Assembly: GCA_037976565.1 (NCBI GenBank)
Contig: CP137666.1
Coordinates: 58,274,740-58,338,739 of the forward strand
From: Mesocentrotus franciscanus
Lineage: Eukaryota; Echinodermata; Echinoidea; Camarodonta; Strongylocentrotidae
Direction of reading: 5' to 3'
DNA: 64,000 nt
A program made the position numbers and the translations under genes. A model generated the notes under the pieces. It saw only the letters and a program-made list of their open reading frames with translations. It was not told the origin of the DNA and ran no database searches. Of the stretch, positions 1 to 11,100 are shown piece by piece. Each line of letters begins with the position of its first letter. Within the stretch, counting starts at the first letter, position 1.

Positions 1-2064
1 CCTTGTACATATACACAAAGCTAAATATATAAAGCTGAAAATATCTGTTCCCCTTCTAGTCTGCAGATCACCATGTATATTCATACAAGCAAAATTCAAA
101 TGAGGGACCAGTTGAAACTGGGTGAATCCCCATATATATCAGGTCTTAAAGGGAACCAAAACCTTCATCCTAAGTTACCTTTATTGTAAAGTTTAAACGA
201 TTTGAATAAGATTAGTGAAAAATGGAACAAAATCAGGCAAGGTATAAGGAAGTTAAAGCTAAAGAAATAACTTGTCACCAGAGGGCGATATTTAATTTGA
301 TGGCGTCATTTGTGGACAACTCTCCATGCCTTCTGATCATGGAATTTCATGTTTTTCCTTCTTTCTTGTGATTGAGATAATCTACTCCCCTGAAAACAAG
401 ATATAGAATGCAGAATGGTATTCTACTTCACATTTTATGAAGTCGGATATTGAACACAAATGAATACGAAGAAAATGAAAGAATTGTGAAATTCCATGAT
501 CAGAAGGCATGGAGAGTTGTCCACAAATGATGTAGACATGCTGTAGCATCACCAGGAAAAGAAAGGTAATGTCGAGGTATTGTATGAAAGCATGCAATTC
601 TTGTGTGAGCATGTGCTGAGCTGGGGGAAGTTATATATATTATAGCTCACTAATGATTGACAGATGATGTCATGAGGGGAATGAGATCTGGAGCATTTTT
701 TTAGCGTGGAGTTTAGCAGGTCTGAGAAATTTTTTTGTTTTAATATTTAAAAATCTATGAAAAATATTTAGATGTTTGAATAACAAAATATGAGTTGTAT
801 GCAATCCTGCACATCAACAAAAATCAACTTATATTTGGATTTCACCCAACCTTTAACGATCCCAGTGCACTGCCTCCCAGTGAACGCACAAGAATTAACA
901 CGTAATCTTAAGTGATCAAAACAGGGTCAACAAATTCATATGAAATATTTGTAGGCATATTTCCTTTCATTTTACTTAAATAGCAAGACATCAACAATTT
1001 TAAGCAACTGTGAAGCCTATTTCTCCATATTTAACTGAAATACTTAACAATGGAGAGATAAACAAAATAGAATTTACAGTTCTATGCGATAAATTTAGGT
1101 AGTCTTAACGCAGGCAAGAAAACCATCCAACTGACTGTTATACTTGGATGTGTGGTGGAGGGAAACAATAAAAATTCCCAGTTGGGTTACAAGGAAATTA
1201 TGAGGTAAACAAGGGACAGATTCAGAATGCAACTTCCTTGTCTGCTCTTGCTTTAGGATTATCAACTATCTTGGCTTTAAAGTGAGGAATTTACAACCCT
1301 CCTTACAAACAAAAATTATGCAGCAGATCCAACGAGCAAGAGACAAAGATATCTCTATTTTGTCTGGAATATGCCGCAAGAGTGTTGCCTCTATAGATGT
1401 CTATGAGTCAGCACATCTTTCTGGCTTTTACATGTAGCAGAGGTAATCAATTCCTGTATCAAGGTTAACCTACATGTACAGGGTGTTGGTGTACATGTAT
1501 AAGGCTACGTGCTTCAGAGACAAAATAGAGCATCAACATAAAGTATCCACATTTTGTATATAACCACATATTGTGTACATTATTAATAGAATCCACCCCC
1601 TCCTTCAAGAAGGAATAATAATAATAAAGTTACTGAGCCAACATACTACATTCATGTCTGGTAATTGGATTATAAAAATTGGTGAAATATATCAGCCATA
1701 GTACTGGTAGTGGTCTACAGTAATGAAATATAATTTTCTTATTATTCACCATACATGGCAAATGGATTGAAGTGAAAATTTACTGCCTTTAATTGGATAA
1801 AAGGATTTTGAGGGAGAGAGAGAAAGAGATAGAAATGGAGAGGGAGAGAGATGGAAAGAGATGTAGAGAGAGAGAGAGAGAGAGAGAGGAAAAAGGGTGA
1901 GATCATAACAGGGAAATAATCTCTAAACATGTAAAAATATCTTTCAAACAAACTTTCATATTTCCTGGAGAAAAAAATCAAAACACTTGGGTGAAATCTA
2001 TGATTGAATCTGTTTTTTCTGCATGGAGACAACCTGTCACTGACTTCCTACTCAAACATTATCA
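1..2064. other. No gene recognised (5' edge of window)
   Basis: AT-rich DNA without an ORF I can assign and without convincing exon signatures. It contains the foldback at 307-529 and a purine-rich (GA)n tract near 1810-1890. It could be intron, UTR or intergenic DNA of a neighbour to the left. Confidence 0.5.
307..529. repeat. Foldback with perfect 43-bp inverted arms
   Basis: Bases 307-349 and 487-529 are exact reverse complements, separated by 137 bp. This is the shape of a small foldback or MITE-like element. No transposase is present and no clear target duplication was established. Confidence 0.8.
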
Positions 2065-2135
2065 GCTGAGAGCCAGAAGGGTGTTACATGTAATTGGCAT
2101 AAAACACATGAGTTAAAGCCCTTCTTGCTCTCAGC
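2065..2135. repeat. Short hairpin repeat, copy 1
   Basis: About 71 bp folding back on itself. GCTGAGAGC and the AGAAGGG block in the 5' arm pair with CCCTTCT and GCTCTCAGC in the 3' arm, with one mismatch between blocks and a loop of roughly 15-20 nt. The size resembles a pre-miRNA, but related copies at 2361, 49428 and 49700 point to a dispersed hairpin repeat. Confidence 0.7.
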
Positions 2136-2360
2136 ATCAAGCCAGAAAACCATCATGATGAGTTACATGTAGATGAAAAGATATCCTATATAAGTGTCCA
2201 AATCAAGTGATTCCTAAAGATCAGGGGAGCATAAAGGGGAACACCTATTTCAGGTCAGCAATATTATATGGGAGTCTGTTTTGTTGTTCTTCTTCTTAAC
2301 TTTTATTTTCATTGTCTCTATCTACTCTTCCCCTTCTCTGACCCATTTTGAAATCGTTAT

Positions 2361-2432
2361 TTGCTCAGAACCAGAAGGGCATTTAGTCATATCATTTTAA
2401 ACTCAGGGTTAATATCTTTCCTGCTTTCAACA
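2361..2432. repeat. Short hairpin repeat, copy 2
   Basis: Diverged copy of the 2065 hairpin: CAGAACCAGAAGGGC in the left arm and a decayed CTTTCCTGCTTTCA right arm, starting about 296 bp after copy 1. The left flank (CTGACCCA followed by an A/T-rich stretch and TTTGCTCAGA) also resembles the reverse complement of the flank of the copy at 49428. Confidence 0.55.
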
Positions 2433-3900
2433 GATTATACATGTAGTTCTCTATGTTCCAGCTTCAGACCACCATTTACTTTACAGATACAAAATCCACC
2501 ATACAATTTTTGCATTAATTCATTACAATTTTGTTTTGCTATAAAACATTGTTCATGTAGTTGCATTCATTAACAAAAATAGTTTTATTCAGGCAGGCAT
2601 GCACATCAAAAGAACCAGAGGATATTTGTTTTATTTATGATTTGGATACAGTGATATTTTAGAAATCAGATTTCATAAATCAGCTATTTGTCTCTATGTT
2701 CCCTAAAATCTTTGGTAGCTCATTCAATGAGCATAATTGATGGGTGCTTCCTGACAGTGATACAATAATGATTGTGTTTTAATTCATATCATTCAAACCA
2801 GCTGTCATCATTTTGTGCTCATGTTCCAATTCAGAAAGCTCATCTTTTAAAAAGGCTACTTGTGCAAAACAGTATAAACAATAAACAATAAAGTTATAAT
2901 ACTGAAGAAAGTGAAACTACCTACTTGAACCTACTATGTACTGCTTTATGTGACATAGCTATATAATACAATAACAAAATGGTCTATGAAATGATAATTA
3001 AACAAAAATGCTTCTCTATAATTGGTGTGCTTTATAAAAGCTTTCAAATGTCAAAGAAGACTATATTGGGAAAAAATCCATCTTATCTTTCAACATGTTT
3101 AGAATATTCATTTGAAAAAATAGTCATATTGTGTATCTTTATTTCAAATACATATGTCATCATAGACATCAATCTTCTTAGGGGCCAGGGCTATACATGC
3201 CTAGCTTTGTAGTCCCTCTGCATATCATTATTATTTTGTATAAATTTGTATAAGCTGAAGTACATGCATGAAATGTTCATGCAGATATGTTTGTTATCAT
3301 TCCATTATTCAATAATATAACTAAGTACTGTTAATGTTGACATTGGAATAAAGCTTTGAGTTTTGAATCTTGAACAGTTATAAAGGAATCTAGGCAAATC
3401 ATTGAAATACCCAAAGGAACATGAAATGGCAACTAACTGTAAAATCAATGAAACCAAAAGTTTGAATAAAATCATTTTGTTTAATTAATAATAGGTTGCA
3501 TGATTCTACTAAACACCGAGATCTCCTTTTGCATTCTGTACACTTTTTTCTAAGAAATGTTTCTGGAAAGTAACGGGAACAAATATACTTCTATGCATTG
3601 ATTGCGCATTAATTTAGCGCCCCAAACACAATCCTTAGTATGTCAATTTATTTAGTTTCAATTAGTAACAGAAACAAGCAAAATTTAACCTCACCATGTG
3701 TTACTGTTTGTGAGTCCTCCTGAAAGTCAAGTACGATGATTGATGTTATTCCTAGAATATAAAACCTCTGGATAAGTTGTAGTCCAGTCCATTCAAGTAA
3801 CTACACCTTACATATTATTCCAGCCTTCAATTCACTTCAACTTTCTAAACAAAAGCAGCTCATGCACTCTCCTCAAACTAATAAAGTTATGAAGTTTTCA
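2433..3900. other. No gene recognised
   Basis: AT-rich sequence with several AATAAA strings (for example near 2890 and 3350) but no recognisable coding exon. Short ORFs here have no familiar composition. Confidence 0.5.
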
Positions 3901-4310
3901 CGGTTCGTTGCGAAAAATATCTAGTGACTCCAATATTCCAGTCAAGTGTTATGCATACGGTGAGCCGTAGCTAGTGCGGACAATTTTTTTTTCCCCGCAG
4001 AGTTTCGGGAAGGGTTCGGCAGTACATAGAGGAAGCAAACAATACAACGTTGCCCCTTCCTTATAGAGCACACACAGGGTATCATAGCTAATACCCAACA
4101 GTGTACAATCGTGTGTGTGTGTGTGGGTGTGGGTGTGTGGAGGGTAAATTGCGACCTTATGCTGCGAGGAGTACAGTAGGAGCGCTGCATTGAGACGTAC
4201 TTCCTGATGCGCGGAGCACTGTGAGTCACCTGTACACCCCAACGCTGTCGACGCATTTGCACTTCCTCGATGAGTGCCGGGGATGAGTGCAACCAGAGAC
4301 ATGCATACAA
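3900..4310 (-). other. GC-richer block, possible 5' exon or promoter of a - strand transcript
   Basis: Distinctly higher GC than the flanks and containing CpGs. On the - strand there is a possible splice donor (GGTGTACAG followed by GTGACT). Two overlapping - strand ORFs of about 120 codons run through a (GT)n tract and do not look protein-like. I infer a possible 5' UTR or promoter, but no downstream coding exon was found to confirm it. Confidence 0.2.
4110..4142. repeat. (GT)n microsatellite
   Basis: Uninterrupted GT repeats followed by GGGTGTGGGTGTGTGG. Confidence 0.9.
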
Positions 4311-4680
4311 CTAAAAGCTCAGATCTATGGTGGAAACATGAGGAGGCAGGGCTCCAAACTTATGATAATAGTAAGAAAAGACATAATCTGAGCTCTGAAA
4401 TATCAGTTCTATGTGCTTTCCTATCAAAGACGAGAGTTATGTTTACATTTCTCTGTATCTTGGGTGAAGGGAGAGGATTATACACTCCTCGTTTAGATGA
4501 TTAACTGTCTTTTAAATCATTTCCTTCCTATCAATTTGTAGAGATACAGGGCTATGAAAGTGCTAAGGTTTTAAGACGGCATTTGAAAGAGGCTACTTAC
4601 GTACAGAAAAAACTCTGCATGGTAGTAATATAGTATTTTGGTTTTACTTTACTCTTGTTTGGTTGTTCCATTTTAATGAT

Positions 4681-5249
4681 AAAGGGCAAGTCCACTCCAA
4701 AAATAACTTACTTTCAATAGAACCAGAAAAATCAGACAAACCAATCAAAAAAGTTTGAGCAAAATCTGATAACTAATAAGAAAGTTATGAATTTTTAATG
4801 ACATGAAAAACTTTGAAAATCACTACACAAATTGGCAACTCACTCATGAGTCTGTGACGTCATGTCCTCACTATCCACTAATTATTTTCTTTATATTGAT
4901 AGTATAAATTTCCTATTTTCCCCCTAAAAATCTTATTTCTTCACACCAGCATCCAAGTTAGATTGATAGTAATATGTTTTTGTGTGGATGCACTAATATA
5001 GAGAAATGTTTCCACTTAAATCATGAAAAATGTGAATTTTGATAAACTATTTATATAAAATCAATAATTATGAATATACAATATTCAGAAAATAGTATCA
5101 ATTCTTCAAAGTTCATAACATTTTTTGTGAAATGTCATGCAAGCAATATGATACAAATCATATAACCTGGGCAAAGGCATGGGGAAATCAAGTTTTGGGG
5201 GATAAAAAGGGTTAAAGGCAAGTTATTTTTGGAGTGGACTTGTACTTTA
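4681..5249. mobile_element. TTAA-type MITE, family A, copy 1
   Basis: Termini are inverted: GCAAGTCCACTCCAAAAATA at the left and its complement ending GGAGTGGACTTG at the right. The right flank is TTAA; the left is ATAA, probably a mutated TTAA. A second family member lies at 29417-29989. There is no coding capacity. A perfect CRE-like TGACGTCA lies near 4856. Confidence 0.75.
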
Positions 5250-6785
5250 AGTGTAGCCTGTATAAAAATGTTGCACAAAGTCACAAAGATTACACAATGA
5301 TAAACAACAGTTTTAACTCCAAATTCTTTTGTTGGAGGCTAGTCTGCCTTTACATATTTGATTAATTTTACTGCTTTCATTTTTTTGGTACCTTATGGTA
5401 ATAAATGTATAGTTCTAGCAGTAGGCACGGGGCTTGCTATAATACAATAATCAAACCAAATGTTGTAACTTGTAAGATCACTGGAATGCTGTTTTCATGA
5501 AATGTCTTCAGTCATAACAGTATTATATAGGGATATTACATGCTGACACTGAGAAGAACAATGGAAAGGGGAGGGGTCAATTAAGTACTCCAAATTAAAA
5601 AATAATTTGATCCTATTTCTTACATCACAACCTGCATTTAATGAGAAAGACGTTTCATACCAAATTATACATGTAGTTTATTCACATCTATGTATAAAAG
5701 GCTTGAATTCATAAATTTCTATTCATTGAGTCATGTAAATGTTCTCTTATTATAAAAATGTATATAAAAATACAAAATAACTTCAGTACTATCAATACAA
5801 CCTACACAAAGAATAACAATCTGTTATCTGTTCATGACTATTACCTATAAATTTGGCACTGGCAACAGAAAGACACAAATTTTAGTTTCTTCTGTGATTA
5901 AGTACCATAGTAACTCCAACATATTACCTTGATAGGAGAGGTGCCATAGCTCTGCAGGTAATCTAGGAGGTATTTAAATCTCTCTTTTAATCTCAGATAG
6001 AAGGTACAATTTGATGTTCCTCAACAAAAATTTCCATCTCATTTTTTAGGGACATCCATTCCTTTCATGAATTCAAATTGCTGTGTTTTTAGCCTAAATG
6101 TTATTACATGTGAAAATGCAAGAAAGAAAGAAAAATACAAAAATACAAACAAACAATAACATAACAGAAAGAGTCAGAGACATTTTGTTTTCATTCAATA
6201 CACTATTTCTTTGCTTGAGCTTAATTTCCAAGACGCTTTTTGAACCAGTTGAAGACAGATTTATCTTTAAAAGACATAGGATCATCCCAAAAGAATGATA
6301 TATTCACAAGATAAATTAAGAATCAAAAAGCATAAAGGTAAAAGTTAATCAAGGCATGATGTCAAAGAGTAATATTTGAAGCTGATACTATAGGGCCTAC
6401 TGACAAGAAAACCAGATCTTACAGCAAAATAATTTTGGGCGACTGGTCCCCTTAAAATTGTTCCTTTAAAAACAAGGGGCCAAATTACTAAGTTTAAACC
6501 TGACACATAGCATCTACATTCTCCTTATAATCTTGTGTTAGTAACTGACCTAAAATTCTTCTTTCATTCTTTTTACTTTCTCAATCAAGCTCGGATATTG
6601 ACAGTGACTAATGGCTGTATGAAAAACACCTGTTGTGCATAACATGAGGCTAAGGGTTGCCATGGTTACATAAGATCCGTAGTGAACATAATTATTATTT
6701 TTTTCTCCAGAAAAAGTATACCAGATATTTTGGGAACATGAATGCGGTCCGTCCAACCCCAAAGTGGGGCGGGCTTTTCCTTTGC
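5250..6785. other. No gene recognised
   Basis: AT-rich and non-repetitive to the eye. The small ORFs at 6094-6298 overlap on both strands and have low-complexity composition. Confidence 0.45.
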
Positions 6786-6789
6786 AATT

Positions 6790-7130
6790 AATGTACCTTT
6801 TCCATCATCATCTCAGGTGTGAGAAGTGCCCCTTTTCACCTCTGATAATTGCCCTTTTTACTTTGATACACGCCTCTTTTCTTTTCTAATAAGTGCCCTT
6901 TTTCCTTCTGATAAGTGTAAGAGCCCCTTCCCCTTTTCATATATTCCCCCTTTCACCTCTGATAAATGCCTCTATTAAAATTTGTTAGGTGCCCCCTTTC
7001 CTTCAACAAATGCCCCCTTTTCACCTCTGATAATTGCCCCTTTTTTAAAAACTTTGACACGTGCTCCATTTCTTTTCCAATAAGTGTTCTTTTCCTTTCT
7101 ATCCATACAAAGTGCCCCAAATTAAAAGGG
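6790..7130. repeat. Degenerate tandem repeat rich in GCCCCTTTT and CCTCTGATAA
   Basis: The blocks ACCTCTGATAATTGCC, TTTGAYACRYG and TCTTTTCYAATAAGTG recur in the same order at a spacing of roughly 185 bp, with a shorter extra unit near 6953. Related GTGCCCCTTTTT strings reappear near 7490-7540. Confidence 0.65.
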
Positions 7131-7189
7131 ACTAAGAACAACTTTTTGTTTACCCCCCCCCAAAAAAAAACAAAGCTTTATAGTTAGGC

Positions 7190-8030
7190 CTAATATAATT
7201 ATGTTACTTATTAAATGTCTTCTCCATCTTTAATGGTTAGATTGTGCTTAAAACCCAATCAGCATTTTCCCCCTTCTTTCTAAGACGCAAGTTTTTGCAC
7301 TGCGAATCTTAAATTTTATGTTCGCTCTCGCAAATGAATATTCAGACCACAACACAAACTTCAAATTATCTTGAACTGAGTAAAGAGATAAACAAATATT
7401 GAAATCATCCCTGATAGTGTAATCACCATGTAGGGTATATAGTTGAATGTCTTAAAAAGGTATATTTTCGATTTTTGGTTTTCCTTTGTAGGTGCCCCTT
7501 TTTTTCCAAAAAGTGCCCTTTTCTGTTGATGCCCCCCCCCCCTGTAAGAGTGCGTTGTGCCCAGAGTAGCACAAAATAAGATCAAATCAGATCAAATTTG
7601 CATTCATAGTTATTTTCTCAAATCAATCAGTCGAGATTCAACACTGTTAAAGAAATCATTCCTTTTCAAATCTCATTAATAAAATCAGATGATGAGCATG
7701 ATGATGATGATGATAATAATAATGTCATGATAAGAAGGGTAATCCATATAAAAAACAGAAAAAGCGGGGAAATTTTAACAAATTTTGTAAGGCAAATTTC
7801 CAGCGTGTTTTTTATATTTATCTTTGTGGCATGAAAAATGGAATTAAAGTTTGAAATTCCGAATTTTAGTATTAATTTTCAGCTTCAAAAATGTGTTTTG
7901 CGAAAAATTGCTATTATAGTGGTGGCAAAAAAACACAAGTCATTTCGATTCGTAAATCGACTTTACGAAGAGAAGACACCATAGATTTGCTGTGAACGAA
8001 TTTTGAGTCACAAATCAGGTTTTCGCACGT
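7190..8030. other. Upstream flank of FBXO7
   Basis: Presumed promoter and 5' UTR of FBXO7. No TATA box or conserved element can be assigned. It includes a (GAT)n/(AAT)n run near 7688-7725. A TAA stop at 8031-8033 is in frame with, and just before, the FBXO7 start codon. Confidence 0.45.
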
Positions 8031-8036
8031 TAAATA

Positions 8037-8149
8037 ATGAAATTACGGATAAGATGTGGTCAGAGAACTGAAAGGATTGTCGTCGGCGATGAAGAAGCGC
8101 AGAAAAAGACGCTCAAGCAACTTTCTTCTACCGTTGCTAATGCTCTTAG
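8037..8149 (+). CDS. FBXO7: FBXO7 exon 1 (start codon, first half of UBL)
   Basis: Encodes 37 codons plus two bases, starting MKLRIRC and ending VANAL. The donor is AG followed by GTATGT at 8150. It ends in phase 2 and joins the A at 14131 to make an Arg codon, giving a continuous UBL. A longer overlapping ORF in another frame (8056-8295) is a shadow. Confidence 0.92.
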
Positions 8150-11100
8150 GTATGTTTTACTTTGTTTTCTTACAAAACATTGACGTAAGTTCACACACAC
8201 TGACACAGAGAGATGGCACTGGGACTGGAGCTCAATCTACAGCGAACGGGAAATCAGGCACAGAACTACAGGGGGCGGCCGGGGGTGTTTCATAAAGACT
8301 AAGATCGATTGTAAGTTGGACTTCAACTATGGCAGGCCGTTCATACCACTGTTTGCTGTCACCATATACTCTCTCAAGGGACGTACAAATCATGGTCACA
8401 AATCTACAGAATTTACATTTTTTGATAATTCATTAATGAAGGAAAAAATGTTATCTAGATCTAGACTAAAGTCTAAAGATCATAATCAGTAGGGGCGCTG
8501 GTCCGAGAATGAGGATCGCCCGTATAAACGGGAATATCCTCGTATACGCAGACAAAATGAGCAAAATGCGTCCTAAAAAATAAGGATCGTCCGCATTTTC
8601 GTGGAAATTTGTTTTCCTCGGCGCTCTGCGGTTTTCGAGTTCCCGATCCACGCCCTGGCAATGCGAAAAACGGATTCCGCATAATAAAATACCCCAAGTT
8701 CACCGTCTACTTTTATGGGTTGTCCTTCTTCCCGAGGATTTATCGCTCATAATGTGAAAGTCTCTGTACAAAGTCAATGTAAAATGCATCAAGAAAATCA
8801 TCGCAGAACTCGTTTTTCGCATCGCCAACGCGCAGATCGGAAATCAGAAACGTCAGCGAAAAGCCGAAAATGCGGACGATCCTTATTTTTGCAGACGCGT
8901 CTGTCCACGTTTACGAAGACGATCCTCGTTTGTGCAGACGATCCTTATTCTCGGACCAGCGCCTATCATAAGCGCCCCTACTGATAATTGAGAGACCAAT
9001 GGTGAGAGCAACCAGTGGCATGAATGGCCTGTCATAGTTAAGTCCAACTTAAAGTCGATCTTAGTCTGTGCAGTTTGTAAAACACCCCCTTTGGTCTGAG
9101 GGCCATGGTCATGATGGTAGTTAGTGCCATGGCAGAATTGCGATCTATCGTCGGCCGATTCCTGCCTAACGAACACGTTAGCGTTAGAGATCCTCGACTC
9201 GGCCTTATTAGAGCTGGTGGCTTGTGCTGTAGTGCAGCAAATTACTCCGGTTGCAGCGCGCTGGAAAACACTCGGGTCATGACTAGCTGGGCCACTTTTT
9301 TTTTAAATGTTGCTTCGATTCGTCCCTACACGCTGGGAAGATCTTTTCTTAAATTAGCGACTGTTTTAACCATTTTGCAATGGGGGTGCGTGGGGAAATT
9401 TTACTTTAAAAAGAAGTTGGAAGTTGCAATTGTTTTTTTAATGATAGAAAAATAAGACAAGAATTAAGGCTGACATTAGGAAAGAGAAAATACTAGGTGG
9501 AGAAAGTGGATTTTAGAGAAAGTGTAATACAACAAGGGAAGGCTTATTCCGAATGGTCGGGTAGCGTCGCGGTGCGTCGCTTTAACTTGAACGCGACCAT
9601 TCGTCTAAACGGAGTACCGCCTTAGCGCACCCTGTCGTGAAAAGCGGGGGCTTTTCTCGAAAGGGTGCGTTGACTAGTCTTTCACATCAGTCGTTTAGAA
9701 TGGAATTTAAGGAATAGAAATTTAAGTCGTTTTAAATTTAAATAGTGAACACAATTTTTTTTTTTTTGCATCCGAAAATTTGAAAATCGTTCCGGCCTAT
9801 TTTTCACTCAGGGGGGGGTGAGTGCAATTTTTTTCAACCTCCCCCTTGGGCGCCAGGAGGGGCCCAACTTTTTTTTTTTTAAAGTGTGTTGTTACCTGTT
9901 TTTTTTCTAGGGGAGGGGGCCCGGGCCCCCCCCTCGATCCACCACTGGTTCTCTCATCAATTCAGCTCTCATTTAACCAACGAGTACCGATTGCTAGATA
10001 GAGGGCGCAAGTAGGTACAACTAGTGCAGTGGGGCTTTAAATATTTAAAAATGTCAAATAAAATAATATTCATTTCTTTCTATGTATAGAATTGATTTTT
10101 TAATGTACATGTAAACTAATCTTGCATAACAGTCGTTACAAATGAAATTACATATAAATAAATAAATAACAGGGCACATAGAAAGAAATGGATTTATTTA
10201 TTGTTATTTTAATAAATAAACAACTGACATGCAAGACTAGGTAAACACCTTTATGTGACATTTTTTAAATATGTAAGTAAATTATTTGATTGTTTTTCTT
10301 GTTATTTATTTAATTCTTGTAAACGCCTGATCTGCAAGACTACGTAAAAAATAGTTTAATTTAATTTTTTATTTGTTTCAATGACTTTAATTTCTATTCC
10401 TTAAATTCCATTCTAAACGACTGATGTGGAAGACTAGTCAACGCACCCTTTCGAGAAAAGCCCCCCCGCTTATCCCGAAAGGGTGCGTTAAGGCAGTACT
10501 CCTTTCGGCAAAACCGGGGAGGCTTTGGACGAATGGTCGCGTTCAAGTTAACGTGATGCACAGCGACGCTTTTAACTACCCGACCATTCGGAATAAGCCA
10601 CAAGAGAATATGATAGGCCTATTAATAGGATGGAAACAAGGAAGAATGGAAACAGGAAAGAGTGAGAAGATGAATTGTGGGAAATTAAGAACTACCAAGA
10701 GAGGAATACAAAGGAAAAATATTTAAAAAAAGGAATTGAAAGAATTCATTGGCCAGATTTAACAGTGATAAGATAGAAAGAAAAGAGTGGAGAAAATCAA
10801 GAATCACATGATAGAAAAAAAAAAGAAAACGGAAATAAAGGGATAGAATAAAATATAGAAGGAATATTGTTAAAAGACTGACATATGAAAATAAAGTGAG
10901 GAATAAAACTTAATAAGATGGAAATTACAAGGAATGATGGAAATATAGAAAGAGAAGATGAATTGTGGGAAACACAGAACAAATTATAGAAGAAAAGGGA
11001 AAAGAGAGAAATACAGAAACAGAGTATATTATAGGCCTAATGGAAAATTGTGGTAAAATGCACCAGAAGAATTAACAATTAACATAAAGATGGGGAAGAC

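Noticed and set aside
4274..4504. Small + strand ORF of 76 codons in the GC-richer block
   Set aside because: No domain, no splice context, and composition no different from chance frames.
8056..8295. ORF resembling a type II membrane protein N terminus (KKRRKRRSS followed by a hydrophobic helix)
   Set aside because: It overlaps FBXO7 exon 1 in another frame, runs through the splice donor into a transposon end, and has no downstream continuation.
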